Of a stretch of DNA of 64,000 nucleotides, positions 10,398 to 22,069 are shown piece after piece. The DNA is taken from contig NC_133771.1 of the NCBI RefSeq assembly GCF_003597395.2, forward strand, positions 141,182,312-141,246,311, written 5' to 3'. Made by a program: the position numbers and the translations under genes. The DNA is from Chelonoidis abingdonii. Taxonomy: Eukaryota; Chordata; Testudines; Testudinidae. The notes beneath the pieces were generated by a model, which worked only from the letters and a program-made list of their open reading frames with translations, was not told the DNA's origin and made no database searches. Every line of letters starts with the position of its first letter. The stretch's first letter is position 1.

Positions 10398-12900
10398 CCA
10401 TACCTCTCATCCTGTCCAGCTGTGCACTTCTCTTGAGAGTCCCTTCTACAACTTTCAAGAACTGCAAGTAAAAATTCAGGTGCCTCATTACTTATGAATG
10501 AAGCAAACAAACAAAACGTGTGTTTGCTTACCACAATGATATCAGAAAAATAAAGCGTGCTATTAAGAGTTAGGGCTGAAGATTTAATTTGTGGTTCCAG
10601 TGCTTCCAAATGTACTTAACATATTGACTGAAATGCAAAGTATTGTGCTGTACTGTGTTTAGATGATACTATCAATTGTATTTGTGTCTGCACATACAAA
10701 TGTATGAAATTATACATGTATGTAGGAAATTATATTCGTTTACTTTTATTCTTTCTGTGATTGCTTGAAAAGGTACACTTTTTTATAAAGTTTTGAGTTT
10801 AGGGGAGGGGAAAGGTTTCCCATTGTGATTTTGGAGGTTGACGTATAAGTTATGCAGCAGAAATTCTGTAGCAGTCATCATTTTAACCAGTAATGAAACA
10901 TGAATACTTTTTTTAAAAATTTTGATAACTAAGTAACTTTTTAAATGGAGAAAAATATATAACAATGTTCATGCTTCAAGATGTATAGGACCAGAAAGGA
11001 ACATAACTTTAGAACTTGTTATAGCAAACTCTCTGTTTCATTTTGAAAACAAACATAGCTTGATACTTTTTTTTTTAAATGGCAGAATTTATTGTTAGTC
11101 TAACAATAAAGTTTGGGATACAGGCACACTTTGAATGTACTTTCCTGCTCCATAATTTCCCATTATATTGATTTTTAAAGACCTTTTTGATTCTCCTTTA
11201 GCTTGTGCCTCCAGAGCTAGAAGAAGGCAAAAGTCTGCTCTTTTAAAAATAGAAGTACCATAACAACCGATTCACAAACAGTTCCCAAAACAGAGAGACT
11301 AAGCCATTAAGAAAACATTTGAATTTTGATCTTCCATGAGATAATGGAAAGGAGATTGAGTGAAAAAATATTTTTAAAATTTTGTAAAACATCTTGCATA
11401 TTCTAAAGCAGGTAAATTCGAGTCAATTGTGAAACTCCATTTTTCCATCCCACCATGCCTAGTAATTGCAGCATATACTGTACCTTACCTATACTGTGCA
11501 TTGTTCAGAGGCATAGCTATACATTTTAGTGTGTGACAAGTATATAAGGATAGACTTAACTTTGTTCCCCATCCTATTATTCTGAAAACCAAGAAAATTA
11601 AAGAACCTGTTAATAATAGATGGCATTCCACCAATGTAATCAAATCCAGATGCCATCTCAATATGCTAATGTTCTTGCTTTTAGATCCATTTGCTGCTTT
11701 TGCAGCTGACCGAATCATGAGGTTTTTTTATATACAGTATGGTTAGTTCATTCATTGAAATAACAAGCTTAGGTTCTACTTATATATAATTGAAATCAGT
11801 GTAAATGTTGCTATTGAGTTCAATGTAAGCAGAATTGGACCCTTAGTGAACATTTTCTTCCAATTAATTTGCTGCACATGTGGAATAGTCACATTTTAAA
11901 AGGTCTCAAATCTGTGCCTAATTTTTTTCACAATATCCATTCACCTGGTATTAGCACAATGTGCTGGGATATTGGGGGAACTTGCAGAGCACGTTGAATA
12001 TATTTATACTTAAGTGCCAGCTCAAGTTAATGTTCTATAACTCACCCTCCTTCTCTCTCCATCTCTTTCATATTCTTTTGTTATTTAAGAAATTGAAAAG
12101 TGGAGGCCTTGATTTGGATCTCAATTATTTTGTTTTATGCCAGTTTCACTTATTGTTTTATGGAATCATTCCTGACCTACTCCAGTGTAAGTGGAATCAG
12201 AATCAGATCTTCAGTTTTTCTACTCTCAGCCACCTAAAAACACATACAATGCTGGCCAAACCAAGTTTTATTAAAATTTTATAAAGACATTTCTTTTTAT
12301 GCTGAAAACTCTCTGGCACTTTCAACCTGGAACTAATTGCATGTGTGAAATTATAAATCCTTTAAAATGGGGATTTTTAAATGGAGGGATTGAAAATAGC
12401 TTGGCTTTAGTATCACAAATGGGGCACTTTTATTGGGTAGTAAAGTTGGTGAGAAGTGGGTTTACAGAGAAAGTTAATCAGAAATCTCCTCACAAAATGT
12501 TTTCACTATCTGATTATGGCCAGGCCATTTCATTGATCTGCATTAAATTTCCATTGACGTTAATGGGAATTCTGAACATAAAACAGTGACATAAAGTAGA
12601 GGAAAATCCCTGAAGAATCCCAGAACACCAGATTGTTGTCCATCAGATTTCTCTTTACACTGTCTGCAAAATATTGACAGTGGCTAGGCAGTTGGTAGGC
12701 TGTGGCTGCTCCTCCATCATCATCATCACTCCCATAACCGCACTGATTGTTGAGGCACCATCACTGATGAGCAATCAGTCAATCATCTCCACCCCTGACA
12801 ATTGTGTGTCAATGCTTACCAAATGTAATTAATAGTCTCTCTGTTCATTTCTCCTTTCTCCCTTCTCTTCCTCATTTGCTTGTTTATCACTATGTGTCTC
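10398..12900. other. Unassigned AT-rich DNA with small palindromes
   Basis: No gene or intact repeat is recognised. A 21-bp perfect palindrome (TTATTGTTAG, T, CTAACAATAA) lies at 11089-11109. Short stretches near 11800-11850 and 12110-12210 resemble old palindromic reptile MITE fragments. Confidence 0.45.
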
Positions 12901-12904
12901 TTTT

Positions 12905-13045
12905 CCTATGCTACTATTGTAAGCTGTTTGGGACCGGGATTGTCTTTTGTACAATACGTCAGTATACACCACGCAGCACAGTGGAGCCTTGATCCCTGAC
13001 AGGTCTCTAAGTACTATGGCAATACAAGTAAAATAATATTACATA
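12905..13045 (+). repeat. Old LINE/SINE 3'-end-like repeat
   Basis: The stretch containing TTGTAAGCTGTTTGGGACC and the following GTACAATAC..CACAGTGG..CTATGGCAATACAA matches the 3' part of an ancient amniote repeat that usually ends in an AT-rich tail, as here. Pieces of what may be the same repeat occur near 16560 and 40510. Family not assigned. Confidence 0.4.
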
Positions 13046-13184
13046 ATAAAAGAGCACACATGTTTCAAGCATATAGACAACCATGGCCTTTTTAAATCAC
13101 AAAATGTGTTTTTATGTGAATAAGAGCAGCATCTGAAGCATCACAAGCTAGGAGGCAAATTACAACTATCAAACTTTATTCTTC

Positions 13185-13340
13185 AGGTTAGAAGTTATCA
13201 CCAGCTGGGGTCAGGAAGAATTCCTTCATTTTCCTGTCACACACATGGTAGAATAATATTGTACAGTTCTCTGGCCAGATATATTATGGTGGTATTTGCC
13301 TTCCAGAGAAACATTCAACATAACCAGGCTAATGGACTAC
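13185..13340 (+). repeat. Possible decayed CR1 3'UTR
   Basis: The phrases GGGGTCAGGAAGAATTCC and TTTGCCTTCC occur in the order seen in CR1 3' untranslated regions (compare 21160-21440). Decay is heavy and the call is tentative. Confidence 0.3.
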
Positions 13341-13344
13341 ACAA

Positions 13345-14078
13345 CCTTTCAGCTTTTCCCTGAATGTCATTTCATTCGTTCTTCTGGTACAAAATGTACC
13401 AGACTAATGTCTACATTTTTTCTTTATTATTTGATCTAACTTTATAACTGCTGTACAAAAATGCAGAACTGTGTAAAGCCATGTTAACATTAGTAAACTC
13501 AATAATTGACATTGACACAAGTTATCCTTTTTCTAATAATTTTTGCATCCTATTTCCCAGTTTTTATTACAGACCATTCCCTATTCTAGACATTTTAATT
13601 TCAATAGCTACTTTTAAAATCACATTTCTGTTTTGGCCACTCGTGTTCAGAGGTAGAGTTGAATGTTCATACATGTTAAATCTTGCAGATAAACAATGTA
13701 GCCTGTGAACCAGCAGTTTTGATGTTTAACTATACAGCCCATTTAAAAAAAAAACTGCCATTCTGGGTTCATCTAACCGATACTAAAATGACGTTTTTGT
13801 AACTTCAGTAATAAAGAAAGACTTGAGGACATTTCAGAGATCAAAACTAGTTACGTACAGAAGGAGAGTTAATAAGAATAATATGCACTGAAGGTCATAC
13901 AGTACTAAAGCTGTTAGTAAACCAGGGACTTTTCTTCAATACCAAGAGGTCAGTAGTTAAAATCCCTCAGATTGCTTCAATTACTTGTCACCTCAGCTTG
14001 TAACTTTTTCCTGTGTATTTCTCTGCCTTTAATATTCTGGACCATTTTTATGATTATTGCAGCCAAGATGTAGTCTAG
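13345..14078. other. Unassigned AT-rich DNA
   Basis: Nothing recognisable seen. Confidence 0.5.
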
Positions 14079-14086
14079 ATCTAGTC

Positions 14087-14799
14087 CAGGGGTGGGCAAA
14101 CTTTTTGGCCCAAGGGCCACATCTGGGTATAGAAATTGTATGGCTGGCCATGAATGCTCACGAAATTGGGGGTTGGGGTATGAGAGGGGCTGAGAGATCC
14201 GGATGGGGGTGTGGCCCAGAAATGTGGCGCTCCGAGTACATGAGGAGGGCTCCGGGTAGGTAGTTGGAGTGTGGATGGGGGGGTGAGGGCTCCAGCTGGG
14301 GTACAGGTTCTGGGGTGGCACTGGGGATAAGGGGTTGGGTTGCAGGAGGTTTCTCTGGGCTGGGACCAAGGGGTTTGGAGGGTGGGAGGGGGATCAGGGC
14401 AGTGGTGGGGGTTTGCAGTGCGGGAGGGTATCGAGGTGCAGGCTCCATACAGTGCTTGCTTCAAGCAGCTCCTGGAAGCAGTGGCACATCCTCCCTCTGG
14501 CTCCAATGCGGAGGCACAGCCAGGTGGCTTGGCGCGCTGCCCCTTCCGCAGGCATCGCCCCTGCCAATGGGAGCTGCAGAGCCCCTTGGCTGACCCTAGG
14601 CATAGGAGCCGGAGGAGGAACATGCCGCTGCTTCCAGGAGCTGCACGGCACCAAAGCATGCATGGAGTGGGGCAGGTCCCTGGCTGGAGAACTGGAGCGG
14701 GGCAAGCCACGGACCCTGTTCCCTGGCAGGAGCTCGAGGGCCAGATTAAAACATCTGAAGGGCCAGATGTGGCCCCCGGGCTGTAGTTTGCCCACCCTG
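14087..14799. mobile_element. Non-autonomous hAT element, 713 bp, GC-rich interior
   Basis: The ends CAGGGGTGGGCAAAC and GTTTGCCCACCCTG are terminal inverted repeats. The flanks ATCTAGTC (14079-14086) and GTCTAGTC (14800-14807) are an 8-bp TSD with one mismatch. Several long overlapping open frames on both strands arise from the GC-rich, stop-poor interior and have no transposase motif, so I do not call genes. Confidence 0.88.
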
Positions 14800-14807
14800 G
14801 TCTAGTC

Positions 14808-15668
14808 AGAGACACTATGCTATGTCTGCATAAAACCTGCTAAACTGCTTCCTGTTGTACTTGTCTACCTCTGGAACCACTGGGGAAATGCAGGCTGCTG
14901 CCTTTATAACTTACAAGAACACTCAAAAATAGGAAAGATGGATTATCTGTTGATTATTGCTCTGCTTGTACATGAAATCACTAAGGAAGATAGACTGAGC
15001 TTTTGTAAGGGCGGTTGTTTTGAATTTCATGGGATTGAATAAATATAGGGATAAGCCATGTCTTGGATAGATGGTTAGATTATTTTAAACTAGACAATCT
15101 TTTTTTGTTAAGCACTGACAGCATATTCAACAAAGCACAAAACTAGAGGAAGACTCAACCCCTGCCTCAACAAATATCTAAGTGCTTATGCAGCACTTCT
15201 TAATTTCATGTGTTCTTCTGTAAAAGGCTATTTCTATGAAGACACTGGTAAGAGCAGAAGTAATAGTGTACAGTAAGTGGAATAAATGCCGTAGCTCTTT
15301 ATGCTTCCCTATTCCAGAAAAACACATGGGTGCAGGAAGACTCTTAAAAGTGAAGGGAGAAAGATTATTGGTTACATGAAGAGGCAGAATGCATGGCTTT
15401 TAGTGCTGAGTCTGGAGGTTCACAAGGAACCCAATCCCAAGCTCACATCCTGAGACATCCACACAGAATGCTTGTCTCACCTTGCTGCTTCCTTTTCTCT
15501 TTCTCCCCTGGTAGCATGTCTCACCTGAACATTGCTGCTATTGGTTTCCCTGCAGTGCTTGCACAGTTTCTCTCCTCCCCCCAGGCCCCTTCCCCAAAGT
15601 GAATGGAAAGCACAAAGCATCAGTAACTACTGCAAGGATTTATGCCAGTTTTTACTGGCATTCATTCC
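14808..15668. other. Unassigned noncoding DNA
   Basis: No supported feature. Confidence 0.5.
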
Positions 15669-15676
15669 ATGTAGAG

Positions 15677-16062
15677 CAGAGGTGGGAAAATTATGGCCCA
15701 TGGGCCACATACGGCCCATGGGACCCTCCTGCCTGGCCCCTGAGCTCCTTCCCTGGGAGGCTTGCCCTTGGCAGCCTCAGCTCACTGTGCCACTGGTTCA
15801 ATGCTCTGGGCGGCGGGGCTGCAAACTCTTGCCGGGCAGTGCAGCTACAGAGCCCGGGCCTGACCAGAGGACAGGGAACAGCTGGGTTGGATGGGGCAGG
15901 AGTCCTTGAGCCTGTCAGTGGGTGAAAAGCAGGAGGGGTTGGATACGGGCCGGGGCAGGGCCACGCCTGGCTGTTTGGAGAGGCACAGCCTCTGCTAACC
16001 GACCCTCCATACAATTTTGGAAACCTGATATGGCCCTCAGGCCAAAAAGTTTCCTGCCCTTG
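15677..16062. mobile_element. Non-autonomous hAT element, 386 bp
   Basis: The left end CAGAGGTGGGAAAATTATGG and the right end GGCCAAAAAGTTTCCTGCCC are those of a second hAT family related to the 14087 copy. The putative TSD is ATGTAGAG (15669-15676) against GTGTGGAG (16063-16070), 6 of 8 identical. The GC-rich interior gives non-coding open frames on both strands. Confidence 0.75.
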
Positions 16063-17180
16063 GTGTGGAGGCTTGTCCCTGGCTCCTCCCCATATCAGTC
16101 ATGTTGCTCTCAACTTTGGTAGAGCCACAGAGTGGTGGTTGCATACGAAGAACTTTTATTAGGGACGGAGTGAATTGCTTAGGTGCTTCTCCCTTCATTC
16201 TTCTAGTGGCACTACCTGTCTGCTGTTCCTTTGCTCCCTTCCAGGCTTTGCACAGGAGGGGTGGCACTGGTCATATGCTAACCATGGTGACATACTTTGT
16301 TGTCTGACGTCCATAAGGGGCTCCCATTGAAGTCAATGGGAGGTGTATGTGGATATTAATTTAAACTTGTCTCTTAGCAAGCAGTCTCTTTTGAACCGAG
16401 GTTGCTTTCTGTCACTGACAGGGTGGTCTGATTTGGCAATTGGCTCTGTTGCAGGGGTTGTGAGGCTTCTTATGCCTGTGTTCTTTTGCTAGTGAGTAAC
16501 TGACTGTCATAGTGACACTAGTGGTCATTTTGACCTAATTTACACACTAACTTATGTCTGAAGCTCTTTGGGGCAAGAACTGTGTTTTAACTTTATAGAA
16601 AAGTTCTTGTGGGATGCCTCGAATAATACATATAATGGTTTCTCTTTTACCATCTGTCTCGTGAAAGACAGACACATAAGCATGAGTGCTAAAGAACTGA
16701 AAGTTGTTTGCAAAATGACTATGAGGCATCCCCAGCCACTCACAAAAGTATGTACTTTTGGAGCTGGAGTATGATTGAATATCCAGTGTCTTGTTTTTGT
16801 TTTTTGGTTTTTTTGGCTGAATGTGTAATCAAAAGTTAAGTAGCTATTTGGTTTTTATATCCTTTCCAACTGACTTTATACAACAGGTTGAAGAAGCTGA
16901 AATCAATTTTATAGTTTTACAATGTGTTCTCTGAATAAATAAATTTTTAGATAGCATATTAATAAAGAACGTCATGATAATTAGTTGGGGAGTATGATTT
17001 ATTTCATGAGAAAACGTCGGCACTTTAAGGTAAATCCACATTTAGCATCAAATTTTTTTAAATACCCTCTAGTTTTGACTGCTCCAGTTCCTGAGTGTCC
17101 AGCTTGGCGCTTAGTGTCTTCTTTTGAGATGTGCTTAGTACCCACAGCTCCCAGTGATGTCAGCTGTGGTTGTTGATTCC
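16063..17180. other. Unassigned DNA; short palindrome at 16320
   Basis: The near-perfect palindrome CTCCCATTGAAGTCAATGGG is at about 16321-16341; this motif is a signature centre of old reptile palindromic MITEs. Otherwise nothing is recognised. Confidence 0.45.
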
Positions 17181-17184
17181 CAGC

Positions 17185-17760
17185 ACCTCTAAAATTCAGG
17201 CCCTAGGTTTCTCAAGGTACCTAAATTAGAAGTTCCCTTTGAAAATTTGGACCTTAACAGTTAAAACATCCTAATGATTTATTTCATGGGTTTGATTTTA
17301 TGTGAGTGAAATTAATTACCAGTAATAATTACTATTACTTTACTACTTAGGGAAATTTGTTGGAAAATCCTTTTAAACACAGGAGACAGTTGCATAGAAG
17401 GGAGTTTACTGCTCCCTTTTCAAACATTTACTTCAAAATACTGTAACCATATAATTTCAGTTAATCACATCCATAGCACTCATATATAAAATCATTATGC
17501 ATAACCTAAATTATTCCTAATTCAAGATGAAATGTATTCCAATTAACCTTCTATAATTTCAATTTCAAATTTTTTAAAATTTTCTTGTATTCCTAAAGAA
17601 ACTTAATTCTGTTCTTTTCTATTGGTGAAAAACAGATTTTATTTTATTTTTTTAAGGTCAAAATTTCCAAAAAAAGGCATCTAAAGTTAGGCTCTTAAAA
17701 CCATATTTAGATATCTGCCTAATTTTCAGAAAGTACTGAACGATCCAGAGGTCAAGAGGA
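17185..17760. repeat. Fragments of old palindromic MITEs
   Basis: Blocks near 17200-17265 and 17650-17745 show inverted CCTAA/TTAGG motifs (for example TAGGCTCTTAAAACCATATT then ATTTTCAGAAAGT). Termini and TSDs cannot be defined and the intervening sequence is unassigned. Confidence 0.35.
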
Positions 17761-17824
17761 GCTATAAAATACACTGTAAGAGATCCACTTAGATCTGTTG
17801 CACAGACCTATTTTTAAATCAGTA

Positions 17825-18000
17825 TTTACTTTCCTGAATCTGGACCCAAGATTGTTAAAGTATTTAAGATCTAACTCAAGTCTCATTTAAATAAATGGGA
17901 TTTAAGTATATGCCTGAATTAAGTCCTGCTTCAGTGCTTTCCTGGACAGGGATGGATTTAAGCATGTGTTTAAATGCTTCTCTGAATCAGGGCCTTAACA
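17825..18000. repeat. Decayed palindromic MITE
   Basis: The left GAATCTGGACC and right GAATCAGGGCC ends, with inward TTAAGTATATGCC and TTAAGCATGTG blocks, form an imperfect inverted repeat around a central AAATAAATGGGAT. Similar palindromes are common in reptile genomes. No TSD was resolved. Confidence 0.45.
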
Positions 18001-18099
18001 GAAAAAATATCTTATGGTAATGGCAAAATAATATCTTTACAAAGGCCACAAGATACTTCATTTGTGATGCAAAGCATGATTAAGCAATAGGCAACTGTA

Positions 18100-18700
18100 A
18101 GGCTTAGTAAATATAGACCCCTATCGATCAATGTACAATGTGGCTGGAAAAATATACTCCAGTGATTCCAATTTGATCACACCGAAATTATGTCATTGTT
18201 GGCTTTCAGAAGTGAAAATGGTGACAGACTAATTACAGCCTTCCTTTCTCTTAATATAATGAAGCCATTAATGAGCTTCAAACTTCTGTTTTTGCAGCTT
18301 GCATCTGTGCCAAATGGCATTATACAGCTTGTCAGAGATAGAACAGTTAATTTCTATTAGCTCCTGAAACCACATAAAAGCCCAGAAAACAATACTAGTT
18401 GGAGGCACTCACATTTCCAGTGATGTATTACTTCATCCAGCCTTAGGTTTAAAATAATAAAATAAAATCACTCTCTGGCCATTATCTCTTTTCAGTAATG
18501 TGCTGCCTTTTGAAATCCCATCATAAAATTATTAATGGATTATTTGCAGAATCCCTCCCCCCAGGTTTTGGTAAAGATAATGGCAGGCAGAGACATGACA
18601 ACACTCTTTAAATGTCTTCATGCAACACTACTTTTATCCTGTAAAATAATCTTATCACTCTTAAGAATGACACATAGCAGACTAAATTATGGGCAGGCCT
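18100..18700. other. Repeat-poor block, possible conserved noncoding element
   Basis: This 600-bp block is free of recognisable repeats and simple sequence, in contrast to the rest of the window. It is rich in TAAT/ATTA core sites (for example CATTAATGAGC near 18267 and ATTATTAATGG near 18525). I suspect a conserved enhancer-like element on composition alone. There is no coding frame of note. Confidence 0.25.
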
Positions 18701-18719
18701 TTCTGAGGGAGTAGGCAGG

Positions 18720-18737
18720 GGTGTGTGTGTGTGTGTT
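18720..18737. repeat. Short (GT)n microsatellite
   Basis: About eight GT units, unremarkable. Confidence 0.8.
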
Positions 18738-19224
18738 AGGCTATGGGTGATAAAAATACCTAATCAACCAGAGGTGTGAATTGAGGACTGTTCCTTTCTG
18801 ATTGTTTGGGTGAGGAAGAAAATACAAAACAGTGAGTTAACTTTTTTTTTTTTAAACTAGAAAACATCACCTTCCACCTTGGAAACGTTTTCATTTGTTT
18901 CTTCTCTTTTGGTACGATAAATGTTCTCTTTCAAGCAACCTCCACAGGCAGAAAACAATCTGTCAAAAAGACATAAGAATATACATTTTCAAACGTTTCT
19001 GGGTGTTTTCTTTTAAAACACAACTCTGAATACATCATAGTGACTCCTCGTGTCCCAGCGTGGCCAGTTGGCTGGGGAAAAAGTAAGATACCCATTTGTT
19101 TCCCAGCCTGCAGAGTCCTTTATTACTTTGCTGGCCTTACCAAAGAAAATTGGTGGGCAATTGCTTTTCTTCTATGAGGGTGCTCCCATGTGGGGTCCCA
19201 TGTGGTTACCCCTCATGTAAAAGT

Positions 19225-19480
19225 CGCTAAGACCGTTGAGCAGTTTAGGAGGAGACATAGATTGCAGCACTGATGACACTCAGCTCTGTCTCCACTCTGA
19301 CCTGGTCAGAGCAATCATTAAAAATCAATGTGTTTGGATGTGATTGGTGCAGGGATGAAAACTAACAGGGCATAACTCAATCTGGATAAGACTGAGGTGA
19401 TGTTGGTTGAGGATCCAGCTAGAAGCAACAGTACACATAATATCAGCTCCTCTAGGTGTGGTTGTGTCTGCTCTGGGTTA
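19225..19480 (+). pseudogene. L2-like LINE reverse transcriptase, part 1
   Basis: Plus-strand frames carry TDDTQLCLHSD (canonical YADDTQLYL palm motif) and then LNLDKTEVMLV, the order seen in L2/CR1-type reverse transcriptases. Reading is broken by frameshifts. It breaks off at the MITE at 19481 and resumes after it. Confidence 0.6.
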
Positions 19481-19744
19481 GGCCTTGTCTACACTACCGT
19501 GGTAAATCAACCTAATCGACGTAGCTCAGGTTAACTTACCGCGGTGTCTGCACCGCACTGCATTGCCGGGAGGCGCGCACCCGTTGATTTACCTTACTCT
19601 TCTCGTTCTAGTGGCGTACCAGAGTCGACTGAAGAGTGCTCTGCCATTGATTTTTTAGCGGGTCTTCACAAGACCCGCTAAATCGAGCCCCCCTGCTGCA
19701 TTGATCACAGCAGCGTTGATCTCCGGTAAGTTTAGACATGGCCC
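19481..19744. mobile_element. MITE with GGCCTTGTCTACAC termini
   Basis: The left GGCCTTGTCTACACT and right GTTTAGACATGGCC are inverted termini of a very common reptile MITE. The interior is CpG-rich and holds inverted AGCGGGTCTT/AAGACCCGCT blocks near 19657-19680. It interrupts the L2-like LINE. Confidence 0.7.
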
Positions 19745-19950
19745 TAGTTGGGAATCTGGTTAGACTTCAAGCTGTTATTAGGTGATTAGGTAGTAGCAAT
19801 AGCTGGATTTGCTCTTTTTCATATTCATATGGCCAACAAATTAGGATGATTTCTTTCAGGTGTGGACCTTGCTGCTGTCATCTCATGCTTTCATCACCTC
19901 AATATTCAATATATTTATTCAGTTCAGTTTTTTATTAGTGACTATTGTCC
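19745..19950 (+). pseudogene. L2-like LINE reverse transcriptase, part 2
   Basis: This is the continuation between the MITE and the CR1. Decayed frames resemble the thumb region that follows the KTEVMLV motif in L2-type elements, including a VDLAAVISCFHHL-like block near 19860-19900. It joins in order with 21700-21870. Confidence 0.45.
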
Positions 19951-19952
19951 TA

Positions 19953-20745
19953 TTTATTAAAGTAGGAGTGCACTAGTGAAATTTGCTGGTGATACAAAGA
20001 ATTGGATAGCCTTGAAGATTGGAGGGACAAGTGTGATGAAATTCCGTAGTACAAAGTGTAGGATCATGCACTTAGGCTCTAATAGAATTTCTTTTACAAG
20101 CTGGGGGCCATCAGTTGGAAGTGATAGAGAGACATGGATATCTCTGTCAAAAAGTCTGAGCCACCAAGGTGATGTGGCTGTGAAAAAGGTAAATGCAATC
20201 TTAGGATGCATCAGATGAGGCTTTTCCAGTCGAGAGAGAGGTGGGAATTTAATGCCATTGTACAAGGCACTGATAAGACTTCATTTGTAATACTGTGTAC
20301 AATTCAGATCACCCATTTTCAAGAAAGATGAATTCAAACTAGAAAAGATGCAGAGAAGAGCTGCTAGGATGATCAGGGGAGTAGAAGATCTATTTTACAA
20401 GAGGAGACTAGAGGAGCTTGGCTTGCTTAGACTAACCAATCAAAGGCTGAGCAGGGGATATGACTACTGCCTATAAATACCTTGTGGAATAAACACCAGG
20501 GAGGGTGAAGGACTAGTTAAATGAAACAATAATGTTGACACAAGAACAGTTTGGGTATAAATTGGCCATGAACACATTCAGGCTAGAAATTAGGTTTCTA
20601 TCCATCAGAGGAGTGGAGTTCTGGAACAGCCCTCCCAATAGGAGTTGTGGGAGGCAAACAGCTTAATTACTTTTCAGCATGAGCTGGGCAAATTTGAGTG
20701 GGATTGTATAATAGGATTGCTTATGATCGGGGAGTCTAGAAATCT
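19953..20745 (+). pseudogene. CR1 LINE fragment: RT palm-thumb to C-terminus
   Basis: The frame 19976-20218 reads KFAGDTKNW, equivalent to the CR1 palm motif FADDTKL with the first catalytic Asp changed to Gly. It continues into the CKIMHLG-like thumb block. Downstream frames keep the CR1 C-terminal order (EKMQRRAARMI-like, then EELGLLRL-like, then FRSGVEFWNS-like) with several stops. The copy is 5' truncated and lies in the L2-like LINE. Its 3' UTR follows at 21060 after a Tigger-like insertion. Confidence 0.75.
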
Positions 20746-20815
20746 GTTTGCCATGGAAAACATGAATTTTGTGGGGTGTTTTTTTTCACATTTTGTGAGA
20801 AAATAAAAATATATA

Positions 20816-21055
20816 CAGTGGAACCCTGATTATCTGATCTAAGTGGGACTGGGGCCAGATCATCAAAAATTTGGATAATCAAGAGAATGGTTGGGGCTCC
20901 GGCTGTCAACTTAAAAATTATAAATATATCAATAAAACATTGTGTTCAGCTGATACCTATATATATTATGATCATGGAAATGAAAGATCAGCATTTCATT
21001 TTAATTGCGGAAAACTGTGGATTTTTATAGGTGGTTGTTTTTTTTTAAATCACAG
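20816..21055. mobile_element. Tigger-like (Tc/mariner) fragment in the CR1
   Basis: The left end ACAGTGGAACCCTGATTATC followed by GGATAATCAAGAG is characteristic of Tigger-type MITEs. I cannot identify the opposite terminus, so the copy is truncated or decayed and the right limit is approximate. Confidence 0.5.
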
Positions 21056-21059
21056 GAAA

Positions 21060-21700
21060 ACTACAATCCCTGCTTATGATGCTGGAGGGGAGGATGTGGG
21101 AGCCACAGGGTCTTTTTTGGTTTATATGTTATGTTTCAGGGCTTCAACTGACCACTAGGAGTCAGGAAGGGTTCTCTCCCCCCCCCCCCAGCCCAGCATA
21201 TTCTGGAGGCTGTTTGATCTTCTTCCTCTGAAGCATGAGAGGTGGGCACAGCTGGAAATGGAACACTGGATGGGGAGGGCCAGTGCTCTGAGGTGGTACC
21301 AAGCAGTCTCTCTTTCAGGTGCTTGCCTGGAAGGTTCTTGACCACATGCTCACAGAGTAACTGATTGCTGTATGTGGGGTTGGGAAGGAATTTTATTCCA
21401 GGTCAGATTGGCAGCAACTTTGGGGATTTTTCACCTTCCTCTGGAGACAGATATCTGGGTATATCTCACTGCAGGCATATTATCTGGGTACATCTCACGT
21501 AATCATTTCCTGGCCATTTCAGGGGCCTCCGACATTGATGCACTCAGGTCTCTCCTATTCTTTCCCTGTGGTACAGTAGTTTAGTCTCCTGTGGGTTGTA
21601 GTACTTTGGTCTAATTGCAGTTTTGGGGTTTTGTGTGTGGGTACTGCGTGGTGGTGGTGCTCAGGAGGTCAGACTAGAGGTGTTACATTCTGGCCTTAAA
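21060..21700 (+). mobile_element. CR1 3' untranslated region and 3' end
   Basis: The order GTTTCAGGGCTTCAACTGACC, GTCAGGAAGGGTTCTC, TTCCTCTGAAGCATGAG and finally GGAGGTCAGACTAGAGG with CTGGCCTTAAA matches the 3' UTR and terminus of a turtle CR1. A C-run lies at 21179-21189. It belongs to the same CR1 copy as 19953-20745. Confidence 0.7.
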
Positions 21701-21870
21701 CTCTGACTTAGAATAGGACTACTGCAATGCACTTTACATGGGGTTACAGCTTACCAGAAACTGAAGCTGGTGCAGAATTTGGTGGTCCACTTGTTATGTG
21801 CTATACCTTTCTGTGAATGCATCCAACTTGTGTTTAATGGGGAACATTGCAAAACAAAAAATCCAAACCC
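21700..21870 (+). pseudogene. L2-like LINE, part 3
   Basis: Frames carry DYCNALYMGLQ and then LKLVQNLVVH, matching the DYCNALYxGLP..LQLVQNxAAR block that follows the thumb in L2-type LINEs. It is collinear with 19225-19480 and 19745-19950, so the CR1 inserted into a pre-existing L2 copy. Confidence 0.6.
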
Positions 21871-21984
21871 TAAGACAATCAACCAAACCCACCCCCAAAC
21901 AAACCGCCAATCTAAAGTTCCATTTCTTAACTAAACAGATCTATAACCTGCTTGCTGATATTGATATCAGCCATTTATAAATAC

Positions 21985-22065
21985 CTAAATATTTGAGACC
22001 ATATCTTTTATTGTACCAACTTCTGTTGATGATGAGAGAGACAAGCTTTAAGCTATCTAGAGAAA
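21985..22065 (-). mobile_element. PLE 3'-tail fragment (locus A family)
   Basis: The minus strand reads CCAACAGAAGTTGG-like sequence and AAAGCTTGTCTCTCTC, with ATCTTTTATTGTACCAAC on the plus strand, matching the 3' end seen at 43560-43640. Only the tail is present. Confidence 0.5.
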
Positions 22066-22069
22066 AGAA

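Noticed and set aside
14081..14815. 244-codon minus-strand frame and several overlapping frames
   Set aside because: They lie within a hAT element defined by TIRs and TSD. Both strands are open because of GC content and no protein motif is present.
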